Shown: positions 34,816-42,607 of the stretch, one piece after another
Position numbering within the stretch: position 1 is the first letter of the stretch
Layout: each line of letters starts with the position of its first letter
From: Bauldia sp.
GTDB taxonomy: Bacteria; Pseudomonadota; Alphaproteobacteria; Rhizobiales; Kaistiaceae
Assembly: GCA_020849325.1 (NCBI GenBank)
Contig: JADLGL010000064.1
Location: 1-54,787, forward strand
Reading direction: 5' to 3'
Length of the DNA stretch: 54,787 nucleotides
Translations under genes and position numbers: made by a program
Notes under the pieces: model-generated
What the model was told of the DNA's origin: nothing
The model's input: the letters and a program-made list of their open reading frames with translations, nothing else
Database searches by the model: none

Positions 34816-36270
34816 ATGTCCGATCGAGTCCTGCGTGACTGGCGTCCTGACGATCCCGGCTTCTGGGAGCAGAGAGGCAAGGCGGTCGCCAGGCGCAACC
34901 TCTGGATCTCCGTCCCGAACCTGCTCCTGTCGTTCTCCGTGTGGATGGTGTGGTCGGTGATCGTGGCGAAGCTGCCGCTCGTCGGCTTCGACTTCGACAC
35001 CAACCAGCTGTTCTGGCTCGCCGCGCTGCCGGGCCTGTCAGGCCCCGTGTTCAGGGCGGTCTATTCGTTCGTGGTGCCGATCTTCGGCGGCCGCCTGTGG
35101 ACGACGCTGTCCACCGCGTCGCTCCTGATCCCGGCCATCGGCATCGGCTTCGCCGTCCAGCAGCCGGACGCGCCCTATCTCGTCTTCGCGATCCTCGCCC
35201 TCCTGTGCGGTTTCGGGGCGGGCAACTTCGCGTCGTCGATGGCCAACATCTCGTTCTTCTTCCCGAAGGCGAGCAAGGGCAATGCGCTCGCTCTCAACGC
35301 CGGGCTCGGCAATCTCGGCGTGTCGGTCATGCAGTTCGCGATCCCGATCGTCGTCGGCCTGAGCGTTTTTGGCGCCGCCCTCGGGGGCGACCCGCAAGTC
35401 TATATCGAGGCTGGCGTCGAGAAGCAGACCTGGCTCCAGAACGCCGGCTTCATCTGGGTGCCGTTCCTGATCATCTCCGCCGCGGCCGCCTGGTTCGGCA
35501 TGAACGACATTGCCGACATGAAGGCATCGTTCAGGGAGCAGTCGGTCATCTTCACGCGCCGGCACACCTGGATCATGAGCTGGCTCTACATCGGAACCTT
35601 CGGGTCCTTCATCGGCTACTCCGCCGGCTTCCCGCTGCTGATGAAATCCCAGTTCCCCGAGGTGAACTCGCTCCAGTTCGCGTTCCTCGGCCCGCTCGTG
35701 GGCGCGATCTCCCGCGCCGCCACCGGCTGGATCTCGGACCGGTATGGCGGCGGGCGCGTCACCCTGTGGACGTTCCTGCTGATGATCCCCGGCGTCGCGG
35801 GCGTCCTCGCCTTCCTCGCGATGGGCTCCTTCTGGGGCTTCTTCGCGATGTTCATGGTCCTCTTCTTCCTGTCGGGCGTGGGCAATGCGTCGACGTTCCA
35901 GATGATCCCCGCCATCATGCGCAAGGACATGGACCGGCTCATGCCGCAGTCATCGGTGCCCGACCGGCTGAAGGAAGCCGAGAAGGAATCGGCCGCCATC
36001 ATCGGCTTCACCTCCGCCATCGGCGCGGTGGGCGCGTTCTTCATCCCCACCGCCTACGGCACCTCCATTTCGCTCACGGGCGGGGCCTCGGCGGCGCTCT
36101 GGGTCTTCATGGCGTTCTATGCGAGCTGCGCCGTCCTGACCTGGTTCGTGTACACCAGACGCGGCGGCCATCTTCGGGACGTCGAACGCGGAAAGGCGCA
36201 GGCGTCCGTGAACCAGTCGACGCTCCGCCACGCCGTGCGCTCCGAGACCGGGGCAGGGAAGGGAACGTGA
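34816..36270 (+). CDS. narK: MFS nitrate/nitrite transporter NarK2
   Basis: This 484-residue MFS protein is of the NarK2 type, associated with nitrate/nitrite exchange. The N terminus WRPDDPGFWEQRGKAVARRN precedes the first membrane segment, as in NarK2 (LLSFSVWMVWSVIVAKLP). The nitrate signature region reads GFGAGNFASSMANISFFFPK, with GLGNLGVSVMQ next. ATG 34816 follows AAGGAGG at good spacing. It is separated by 36 bases from narK1 and by four from mobB. In Paracoccus-type systems NarK1 starts nitrate uptake and NarK2 exchanges nitrite for nitrate. Confidence 0.95.
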   Translation: MSDRVLRDWRPDDPGFWEQRGKAVARRNLWISVPNLLLSFSVWMVWSVIVAKLPLVGFDFDTNQLFWLAALPGLSGPVFRAVYSFVVPIFGGRLWTTLSTASLLIPAIGIGFAVQQPDAPYLVFAILALLCGFGAGNFASSMANISFFFPKASKGNALALNAGLGNLGVSVMQFAIPIVVGLSVFGAALGGDPQVYIEAGVEKQTWLQNAGFIWVPFLIISAAAAWFGMNDIADMKASFREQSVIFTRRHTWIMSWLYIGTFGSFIGYSAGFPLLMKSQFPEVNSLQFAFLGPLVGAISRAATGWISDRYGGGRVTLWTFLLMIPGVAGVLAFLAMGSFWGFFAMFMVLFFLSGVGNASTFQMIPAIMRKDMDRLMPQSSVPDRLKEAEKESAAIIGFTSAIGAVGAFFIPTAYGTSISLTGGASAALWVFMAFYASCAVLTWFVYTRRGGHLRDVERGKAQASVNQSTLRHAVRSETGAGKGT

Positions 36271-36274
36271 TCCT

Positions 36275-36847
36275 GTGATCAGCGTGGACGCCCCCGACAA
36301 GGAAAAGAAGCCTGCTTCCGGGCATCGCCGGCCCGCGAAGCAGGCTCTGGGCGTTGTCGGGTGGCAGAACAGCGGCAAGACCACGCTGATCACCAGGCTC
36401 ATTCCCGCGCTCAATTCGCTGGGCCTGTCGGTATCGACGGTCAAGCACGTGCATCACTCGATCGACCTCGATCAGCCGGGAAAGGACACGTTCCTGCACC
36501 GCGAAGCCGGGGCCGTCGACGTCGCCATGGTTTCCGACAAACGCTGGGCGATCCTCCACGAGCGCCGCGAACCCGCGGACGCCGCGGCGGACCTTCCCGA
36601 TATCCTGCGGCGCCTTTCGCCGGTGGACCTCGTGCTGGTCGAGGGGTTCAAGAGCCTCGCGATGCGGCGGATCGAGATACGGGCGGAAGGAGCCACGCCG
36701 ATCAGCCCTGCCGGCGACCGCGACACGATCGCCCTCGTGACGGACGGGCCGGTCGATCCGGCGCTGCCTACCTTCCGTCGCGACCAGATCGAGCCGCTCG
36801 CTTCCTTCCTCGCCGACTGGGTCAGGGCGGAGGTCCTCGCATCGTGA
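36275..36847 (+). CDS. mobB: Molybdopterin-guanine dinucleotide biosynthesis protein MobB
   Basis: MobB is a GTP-binding adapter that assists MobA. The 190-residue product has the Walker A motif VVGWQNSGKTTLITRL near residue 30, VSTVKHVHHSIDLDQPGKDT, and VDLVLVEGFKSL, the standard MobB set. A GTG at 36275 is used, just four bases past narK2; the first 24 residues are Lys/Pro-rich and may be extra. The stop overlaps the mobA GTG (GTGA). It is part of the nar-mob-moaA run, tying bis-MGD production to NarG expression. Confidence 0.93.
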   Translation: MISVDAPDKEKKPASGHRRPAKQALGVVGWQNSGKTTLITRLIPALNSLGLSVSTVKHVHHSIDLDQPGKDTFLHREAGAVDVAMVSDKRWAILHERREPADAAADLPDILRRLSPVDLVLVEGFKSLAMRRIEIRAEGATPISPAGDRDTIALVTDGPVDPALPTFRRDQIEPLASFLADWVRAEVLAS

Positions 36848-37557
36848 GGGATGGCCGACACGCCGATGCGCTGCCGCGGGGCGAGGGGAGGCCATGGGGT
36901 GCGACCGCAGGGGTCATCCTCGCCGGTGGTCTCGGCCGCCGGATCGGCGGCCGCAAACCGATGCGCGTGCTGCTCGGACGTCCGCTCATCATGCACGTGG
37001 TGGATCGCCTCGCGCCGCAGGTCGACCGGCTGTGGATCTCCGCCAGGGAAGGCGCCGAGGACGTCCGCGATCTCGCTTTGCCCATCGTGACCGACGAGGG
37101 GCCCTCGGTGGGGCCGCTCAGCGGGCTCATCGCCGGATTGACCGCGGCAATCGCATCCGGGTTCCGCACGGTGGCGGTCTGCCCCTGCGACGTGCCTTTC
37201 CTGCCGCGCGACCTCGTGGCCCGGCTCGCCCCGGTCCTCAACGCCTCGCACGCGCCCGGCATCATCGTGTCGGCCGCGGACACGGTGCACCCGACGATCG
37301 GGCTCTGGCGCGTGAGCGCGCTCGCGCGGCTGGAGGAGGCGCGGCGGCAGGGGCTCCTCGCGATGAAGCTCATCTGCCGCCAGTGCGGGGTGCTGGAGGC
37401 CCGGGCAGAGGACTTTGGCTGGCGACCCGGCGCATTCCTCAATATCAATATGCCGGCGGACATCACGATTGTGGAACGCACGCTCGCCGGCAATTCCGGC
37501 AGCCTCGATCCCGAGCTGACGTTGCCTAACCAACCCGTCGAATCGACTCCACGATGA
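36844..37557 (+). CDS. mobA: Molybdenum cofactor guanylyltransferase MobA
   Basis: MobA transfers GMP from GTP to Mo-molybdopterin, giving the MGD form that NarG, NasA and the orphan oxidoreductase need. The 237-residue product has [19 protein letters not shown] near residue 20, which binds GTP, the LIAGLTAA region, [12 protein letters not shown] with the metal-binding Asp, and NINMPAD near the C terminus. GTG 36844 overlaps the mobB stop and gives a 20-residue lead before the GTP loop. It overlaps moaA by four bases (ATGA). Confidence 0.93.
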   Translation: MRDGRHADALPRGEGRPWGATAGVILAGGLGRRIGGRKPMRVLLGRPLIMHVVDRLAPQVDRLWISAREGAEDVRDLALPIVTDEGPSVGPLSGLIAGLTAAIASGFRTVAVCPCDVPFLPRDLVARLAPVLNASHAPGIIVSAADTVHPTIGLWRVSALARLEEARRQGLLAMKLICRQCGVLEARAEDFGWRPGAFLNINMPADITIVERTLAGNSGSLDPELTLPNQPVESTPR

Positions 37558-38576
37558 CCTACCAACCCGTCACGGCTCCGCCTGCGCCTCTCATCGACCC
37601 CTTCGGACGGCGGCTGACCTATCTGCGTCTGTCGGTTACCGACCGCTGCGACCTGCGCTGTCGCTACTGCATGGCGGAACACATGGTGTTCCTCCCGAGA
37701 AAGGATCTCCTGACGCTCGAGGAGCTCGATCGCGTCAGCACCGCCTTCATCCGGCGCGGCGTCAGGAAGCTGAGGATCACGGGCGGCGAACCGCTCGTGC
37801 GGCGCGGCGTCATGGACCTTTTCCGGTCGCTCTCGCGGCACATCGGCGACGGCCTCCTGGACGAGCTGACGCTGACGACCAATGGAACGCAACTCGGCCG
37901 ATATGCGCGTGAACTCGTCGACTGCGGCGTGCGCCGCGTCAACGTATCGGTCGATACGCGCAATCCCGACGTGTTCAGGCAGCTCACCCGTGGCGGCGAC
38001 CTTGCGACGGTGTTGTCCGGCATCGAAAAAGCCCGCGCCGCCGGCCTTGCCGTCAAGATCAACGCGGTCGCGCTCCGCGGCATCAACGAGTTCGAGCTCG
38101 CCGATTTGATCGCGTGGGCCCACGGGTCCGACATGGACATGACGCTGATCGAGACCATGCCTCTGGGCGAGGTCGAGGCGGACCGCACCGAGCATTACCT
38201 GCCGCTGTCCGAGGTTCGCGAGCGGCTCGAGGCGCGATGGACGCTCGCCGACATCCCCGAGCGCACCGGTGGTCCGGCCCGCTACGTTCGCGTGGCGGAG
38301 ACCGGAGGCAAGCTCGGCTTCATCACGCCCCTCACCCACAATTTCTGCGAGGGCTGCAATCGGGTTCGCCTCACCTGCACCGGGACTCTCTTCATGTGCC
38401 TCGGCCAGGCGAACGCCGTGGATCTCCGGTCGGTGCTGCGGACGTCGAACGACGATGCCGCCCTCGACGAGGCCATCGATCGCGCCGTTGCCGCGAAGCC
38501 CAAGGGCCACGACTTCGTCATCGCGCGCGGTCGCGGCCCGGCGCTGTCACGGCACATGAGCATGACCGGGGGCTGA
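37554..38576 (+). CDS. moaA: GTP 3',8-cyclase MoaA
   Basis: MoaA is a radical-SAM enzyme that performs the first step of Moco synthesis on GTP. The 340-residue product has the N-terminal cluster motif CDLRCRYC (CxxxCxxC) after [32 protein letters not shown], and the C-terminal GTP-site cluster [13 protein letters not shown]. It ends in Gly-Gly, needed for activity in this family. It is the last gene of the nar operon run. Its partner moaC is not in this window. Confidence 0.96.
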   Translation: MTYQPVTAPPAPLIDPFGRRLTYLRLSVTDRCDLRCRYCMAEHMVFLPRKDLLTLEELDRVSTAFIRRGVRKLRITGGEPLVRRGVMDLFRSLSRHIGDGLLDELTLTTNGTQLGRYARELVDCGVRRVNVSVDTRNPDVFRQLTRGGDLATVLSGIEKARAAGLAVKINAVALRGINEFELADLIAWAHGSDMDMTLIETMPLGEVEADRTEHYLPLSEVRERLEARWTLADIPERTGGPARYVRVAETGGKLGFITPLTHNFCEGCNRVRLTCTGTLFMCLGQANAVDLRSVLRTSNDDAALDEAIDRAVAAKPKGHDFVIARGRGPALSRHMSMTGG

Positions 38577-38802
38577 GGTCTTTCCGGGCTTCTTTCGGTC
38601 GCGTCGACCCGCCACGGAGCGTTGCACCGAGGGCGGTCTCGCCCCTGGCGCCGGAGTCGACACCGGATCGCGCGGCCGGCGCCAGCGCGTTCAGCCGACG
38701 AACGACGCGATGCTCCCCGGATTTGCGGCGGGTCAATGCCGCGGTCGCTGCAATGGTTCAGGCTGAACAGGCTAGTCGCCCGGTCTCAACCTGGAGCAGG
38801 AG

Positions 38803-39159
38803 ATGACAACGCTCGTTGAAGTCGGAGATGCCACGGATCTCGTAACCCGTTTCGAGGCGCTCATGAGTACGGTCCACCTCGACTGTGCTTGCGAGGTTAC
38901 CTTCCGCGGCGCGCTGAAACGCTTCACGTCGCTCGAGCACCGACGGCTCAAGCGCAAGACCCTGGCGGATGCGCGCGGGCGCAAGGACGACATCATCGCG
39001 CGCCTGGCGTTTCTCACCGAACTGGAGAGCCTCACCGGGGGCGAGTCCGATCGATCGGCATTCGCCGAGGCGGCCAGCCTGTTCAAGGAGATCGCCGCCG
39101 CGGCGCACGAAGCCGCCGACCTTCTGCGTTCCCGCGTTCTGGTCGGTCCTTCGTACTGA
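38803..39159 (+). CDS. Small helical orphan protein, paralogue of the one at 11453
   Basis: This 118-residue protein matches the product at 11453 along its whole length (see ESDRSAFAEAASLFKEI against ESDRSVFAEMALLFDEI). Both have one or two N-terminal-region Cys (here CACEVTF) and a basic centre RRLKRKTLADARGRKDD. It is predicted as a soluble helical bundle. ATG 38803 follows GCAGGAG. It comes 226 bases after moaA on the same strand and before a UspA-type gene; the gap between holds no visible gene. I do not recognise a family; the double placement by anaerobic genes is the only clue. Confidence 0.8.
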   Translation: MTTLVEVGDATDLVTRFEALMSTVHLDCACEVTFRGALKRFTSLEHRRLKRKTLADARGRKDDIIARLAFLTELESLTGGESDRSAFAEAASLFKEIAAAAHEAADLLRSRVLVGPSY

Positions 39160-39221
39160 CGGTGTGCGGCTGAGCCACGGGCGGTGAGGGCGGTCGCCCG
39201 GTCGGGCCGGACCGGCCTCCG

Positions 39222-39316
39222 CGGAGCATGGTCCGGAGACGGGCGGCCGGTCCTTCCGAGACCATCCTCCGTCGGGAAACAGGCGGCGGGCGTGATCCGA
39301 CGTGAACGGATTCCGC
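39222..39316 (-). repeat. Bipartite palindromic repeat, diverged copy E
   Basis: This copy is in inverted orientation. It aligns best with copy D: GTGATCCGACGTGAACGGAT for part one and GGAGCATGGTCCGGAGAC plus GAGACCATCCTCC for part two. Compensating changes keep the outer arms roughly paired (GGAGCATGGTC/GACCATCCTCC), suggesting the fold matters. Confidence 0.65.
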
Positions 39317-39346
39317 TCCGAGGACCGGGCTTTTCGGGATGAGCGT

Positions 39347-40129
39347 ATGTCGATCGGAGAGATACATCTGATCCTCCGCCGCGATGACCAGGCGCTCCGG
39401 GACGCGGTCACGCTCGCCCGGCGCCTCCATGCGCATCTCACCGCGCTCCTCCTCGAAGCGCAGCCGGAGGTGACGGACTACCCCGACGCCGCGCGTGCCG
39501 CCATACGCGAGCGCCTCGCCGAAGGCCGTCGCGCGGTGATGGAACGGACGAACAGCCAGCAGGTGGATTTCTCGATGCAGAACGTGTCCGTCCCGCTCGA
39601 CGGCAGCATCGAGGAAATCCTGTCGCGCTGCCGGTTGTCCGATCTCGTGGTCATTTCACAGGCGGCACCCTACGACAACTTCCATCAGGAGTTGATCCGC
39701 GGGCTGGTTTTCGACTCCGCCGCTCCCATTCTCGTCGTCCCGTGCACCGTCGTCGAGCGGCAGTTCGAACGCGCCGTCATCGCCTGGGACGGCCGATCGG
39801 TCACGGCTCACGCCGTCCAGTCTGCCCTGCCGCTGCTCGAACTGGCGCAGACCATCGGCATCGTCTCCGTCGTCCGGGAGGGCGAGGCCGCGCACGACGT
39901 GTCGGACCTTGCCCGGCATCTCGGGCGGCACGGCATCCGCGCCGTCGGCCACGCCCTCAGCATGGAGCGGTCAGTTGCGGCGACGCTGCTTCGCTACGTC
40001 GCCGACGAGGGGATCGACTGGGTGGCGATGGGCGGGTTCGGACACGGCCGGCTTCATGAGATCATCCACGGGAGTCCGACGATCGACATGCTGCGCGGAT
40101 CGACCGTGCCCGTTCTGATGCATCGCTGA
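39347..40129 (+). CDS. UspA-type universal stress protein
   Basis: The 260-residue product has two Usp-like halves. The first (1-145) ends with LSDLVVISQAAPYDNFHQELIRGLVFDSAAPILVVP; the second (150-260) has AVIAWDGRSVTAHAVQSALPLL and ends with WVAMGGFGHGRLHEIIHGSP, the nucleotide-binding loop pattern, then TVPVLMHR. Tandem Usp proteins of this type are often induced by low oxygen. ATG 39347 is chosen; an upstream GTG at 39302 lies within the repeat. It converges on panD with 14 bases between stops. Confidence 0.87.
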   Translation: MSIGEIHLILRRDDQALRDAVTLARRLHAHLTALLLEAQPEVTDYPDAARAAIRERLAEGRRAVMERTNSQQVDFSMQNVSVPLDGSIEEILSRCRLSDLVVISQAAPYDNFHQELIRGLVFDSAAPILVVPCTVVERQFERAVIAWDGRSVTAHAVQSALPLLELAQTIGIVSVVREGEAAHDVSDLARHLGRHGIRAVGHALSMERSVAATLLRYVADEGIDWVAMGGFGHGRLHEIIHGSPTIDMLRGSTVPVLMHR

Positions 40130-40143
40130 GGCGGCCCGGTCGA

Positions 40144-40503
40144 TCACGACGGCGGACGCGCGACGGCATTCCCGTCCGTGACGCGGACGACCGTCGGCTG
40201 ATGCCGGGCGGCCTCTTCCGGAGTGAGGAGCACGTAGCTGGCGATGATCAGCCTGTCGCCGAGCTTCGCGAGGTGCGCGGCCGCGCCATTGATCCCGATC
40301 ATTCCGGATCCGGCCGGCGCCCTGATGGCATAGGTCGCGAAGCGGGACCCGTTGGTCAGATTGTAGACCTCGATCCGCTCATGGCGAAGAATCCCTGCAG
40401 CCTCGAGGAGCGTCGCATCGATGGACAGCGAGCCCTCGTAGTCGAGGTTCACGCTGGTGACGACGGCGCCGTGCAGCTTCCCCTTGATCATCGTCAGCAA
40501 CAT
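40144..40503 (-). CDS. panD: Aspartate 1-decarboxylase PanD
   Basis: PanD makes beta-alanine for pantothenate and CoA. It is a pyruvoyl enzyme, self-cleaved between Gly24 and Ser25. The 119-residue product has Lys9, DYEGSLSID with Gly24-Ser25 at the exact canonical position, NGSRFATYAI with the conserved Arg54 and Tyr58, and GSGMIGINGAAA. So it should process and be active. Arg following KLH in most PanD proteins is Gly here. ATG 40503 is used; an upstream in-frame extension to 40683 is unlike the family. It has no evident link to nitrate metabolism. Confidence 0.92.
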   Translation of the reverse strand: MLLTMIKGKLHGAVVTSVNLDYEGSLSIDATLLEAAGILRHERIEVYNLTNGSRFATYAIRAPAGSGMIGINGAAAHLAKLGDRLIIASYVLLTPEEAARHQPTVVRVTDGNAVARPPS

Positions 40504-40676
40504 CGGTCGGTCCCCGGACGAAGACAGCCACCGCAAACGCACCGACGCTGGCTGGCTGGCGATGCGGCACAACGCCCGCACCCGCCCGCATATACAGGGC
40601 GCGACAGTCCCACGCGACTGTGACCCGCGCAGTCTCACCGGCTCCGGGTGGCGGCAGCGCCCGGCTTTGGAGTGGC

Positions 40677-40767
40677 CGTTCAAGCCGGATCACGCCCGTC
40701 GTCTGTTTCCTCGATGGAGCATGATCTTCGTCGAAGAACCGGCATCCACTTCTTCGGATCATGCCCT
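40677..40767 (+). repeat. Bipartite palindromic repeat, copy D
   Basis: CCGTTCAAGCCGGATCACGC forms part one; GAGCATGATC and GGATCATGCC form the outer arms of part two with inner CGAAGAA/CTTCTTCG. It ends at the cysG stop, lying between the 3' end of cysG and the 5' region of panD. The rest of 40504-40676 shows no gene. Confidence 0.8.
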
Positions 40768-42223
40768 ATGCGGGAATCCCGACCGCCTCGTCGATGTCGA
40801 TGGCCGCGCTCTCCGCCCTGGCGAACACGCTGCCGATGCCGACGAGGACCGGACCGCTGCCCGAGGTGAGGCCACGGGCGAGGTCGCGGAGGCAGAGCCG
40901 CTCGATCTTCTCGTCGTCACGCGACAGGTTCTCCGCCACGACCACGGGCGTCGCCGGGTCGAGGCCGTGCTGGATCAGGCGGCGCGACAGCGTCGGCGCC
41001 GTGCCGCCGCCCATGTAGACGACGAGCGTCGTCGCGGGGTCCGCGAGGCCCTTCCAGTCCAGGCGGCGCGGCAGGGCGCCGTCTTTGGCGTAGCCGGTGA
41101 CGAAGCGGAGCGACTGCGCCCTGTCGCGGTGGGTCAGCGACACGCCGAGCCGCGAGGCCAGCGCCATCGCGGCGGTGATGCCGGGCACCACTTCGACGGC
41201 GATCCCGGCGCGGTCGAGGACGGCGATCTCCTCGCCGCCGCGGCCGAACACCATCGGGTCGCCGGACTTCAGGCGCACGACGTGCCGGCCTTGGCGGGCA
41301 TGTTCGAGGAGGAGGTCGTTGATGTCCTCCTGCCGGCACGACGCGAGGCCGCCGCGCTTGCCGACGCCGATCCGCACCGCCTCGCGCCGCGCGAGTTCCA
41401 GCACCTCGTCGGTGACGAGGTCGTCGAACAGGATCACGTCCGCCGTCTGCAGCGCGCGGACGGCGCGGAGCGTGAGAAACTCGGCCGAGCCCGGGCCGGC
41501 GCCGACGAGGGTGACCCGGCCGGCGCGCGTCTTCTCCCGCGCCGCACCGATCCAGCGGTCGGCCTCGGCTTCGTACGCGCCTTCGCCGGGGACGGTGTCG
41601 GCCGAGAACACACGGTCGACGAAGGCGTCCCAGAACCGCCGCCGCGCGCTGCCCTCGGGAAGGAGCGACAGGACGCGGTCGCGGAGCCTTGCGGCGAGGC
41701 CGGCCCACTCCGGCAGGCGGCGCGGAAGGATCGCCTCGACACGCTGGCGGATCGCCTGGCCGAGGACGGGCGCGACGCCGCTGGTGCCGATGCCGATGAC
41801 GACCGGCGAACGGTTGACGATGGTGCCGAAACTGAAGGCGCTGTGCGCTGGCTCGTCGATGACGTTGTGCGGCACGCCGGCCGCGCGGCAGAGCGCGGCG
41901 AACGCCGCGGCCTCGGCATCATCGCCGGCATCGCAGATCGCGACAGCGAGGCCCGCGAGATGCTGTGGCGCGAACGGACCGGCCGCGAGGGCGGCGCGTC
42001 CGCCGGAACGGCCGAGGACGCCCGACATTTCGGGCGACGGCTCGGCAGCGATCACCGCCACCCCGGCGCCGGCGGCGAGCAGCAGCTCCGCCTTCCACGC
42101 CGCGGCCGCCGTGCCACCCACGACGAGCGCCCGCTTGCCGCGGAGATCGAGGAACACCGGGAGCGTCGCGATCGGTGCTATCGCGGCGGGGACGGCGAGG
42201 GGCATGCGTCCGGCCAGGGTCAT
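40766..42223 (-). CDS. cysG: Siroheme synthase CysG
   Basis: CysG makes siroheme for NirB from uroporphyrinogen III. In the 485-residue product, residues 20-215 are the dehydrogenase/ferrochelatase part (ALVVGGTAAAAWKAELLLAAG; HNVIDEPAHSAFSFGTIVNRS). Residues 235-480 are the SAM-dependent methyltransferase: VTLVGAGPGSAEFLTLRAVR, RLKSGDPMVFGRGGEE and GITAAMALASRLGVSLTHRD. It is the last gene of the nas-nir operon, 33 bases after nirD. A repeat marks its end. Confidence 0.95.
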   Translation of the reverse strand: MTLAGRMPLAVPAAIAPIATLPVFLDLRGKRALVVGGTAAAAWKAELLLAAGAGVAVIAAEPSPEMSGVLGRSGGRAALAAGPFAPQHLAGLAVAICDAGDDAEAAAFAALCRAAGVPHNVIDEPAHSAFSFGTIVNRSPVVIGIGTSGVAPVLGQAIRQRVEAILPRRLPEWAGLAARLRDRVLSLLPEGSARRRFWDAFVDRVFSADTVPGEGAYEAEADRWIGAAREKTRAGRVTLVGAGPGSAEFLTLRAVRALQTADVILFDDLVTDEVLELARREAVRIGVGKRGGLASCRQEDINDLLLEHARQGRHVVRLKSGDPMVFGRGGEEIAVLDRAGIAVEVVPGITAAMALASRLGVSLTHRDRAQSLRFVTGYAKDGALPRRLDWKGLADPATTLVVYMGGGTAPTLSRRLIQHGLDPATPVVVAENLSRDDEKIERLCLRDLARGLTSGSGPVLVGIGSVFARAESAAIDIDEAVGIPA

Positions 42224-42256
42224 GGCATTCTCCGATGCGGCGCCCGTGCCATCGCG

Positions 42257-42607
42257 TCAGGCCCGCGCCCGGCGAGGCAGCGCCGCAAGGTCGAGGAGGA
42301 GGCGGCCGTCCGGAGCGATGGTCACCGGCGCGGTGGCGACGCAGCCGACGTCCGGCCCCAACGCTTCGCCGGTGCGAAGGTCGATGACCCAGTTGTGGAG
42401 CGGGCAGGTGACCGAGCCGCCGTGGACGATGCCCTCCGACAGCGGCCCACCCCTGTGCGGGCAGCGGTTTTCGAGCGCGAACACGCCGCGCTCGACGGTG
42501 CGGAACACCGCGAGGTCCATCGTCGGCAGGCGGACGACGCGCGTGCCCTGGACGGGGATGTCGTCGATGTGGCCGATCTCGACGGGCATGGGCGACAGCG
42601 CGTTCAT
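42257..42607 (-). CDS. nirD: Nitrite reductase small subunit NirD
   Basis: NirD is the Rieske-like small subunit of assimilatory NAD(P)H nitrite reductase. The 116-residue product keeps the [2Fe-2S] ligands: CPHRGGPL and, 15 residues on, CPLHNWVID, with LENRC before. Many enterobacterial NirD proteins lack these ligands, so here a cluster should bind. ATG 42607 overlaps the nirB stop (ATGA). It is part of nirB-nirD-cysG. Confidence 0.94.
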   Translation of the reverse strand: MNALSPMPVEIGHIDDIPVQGTRVVRLPTMDLAVFRTVERGVFALENRCPHRGGPLSEGIVHGGSVTCPLHNWVIDLRTGEALGPDVGCVATAPVTIAPDGRLLLDLAALPRRARA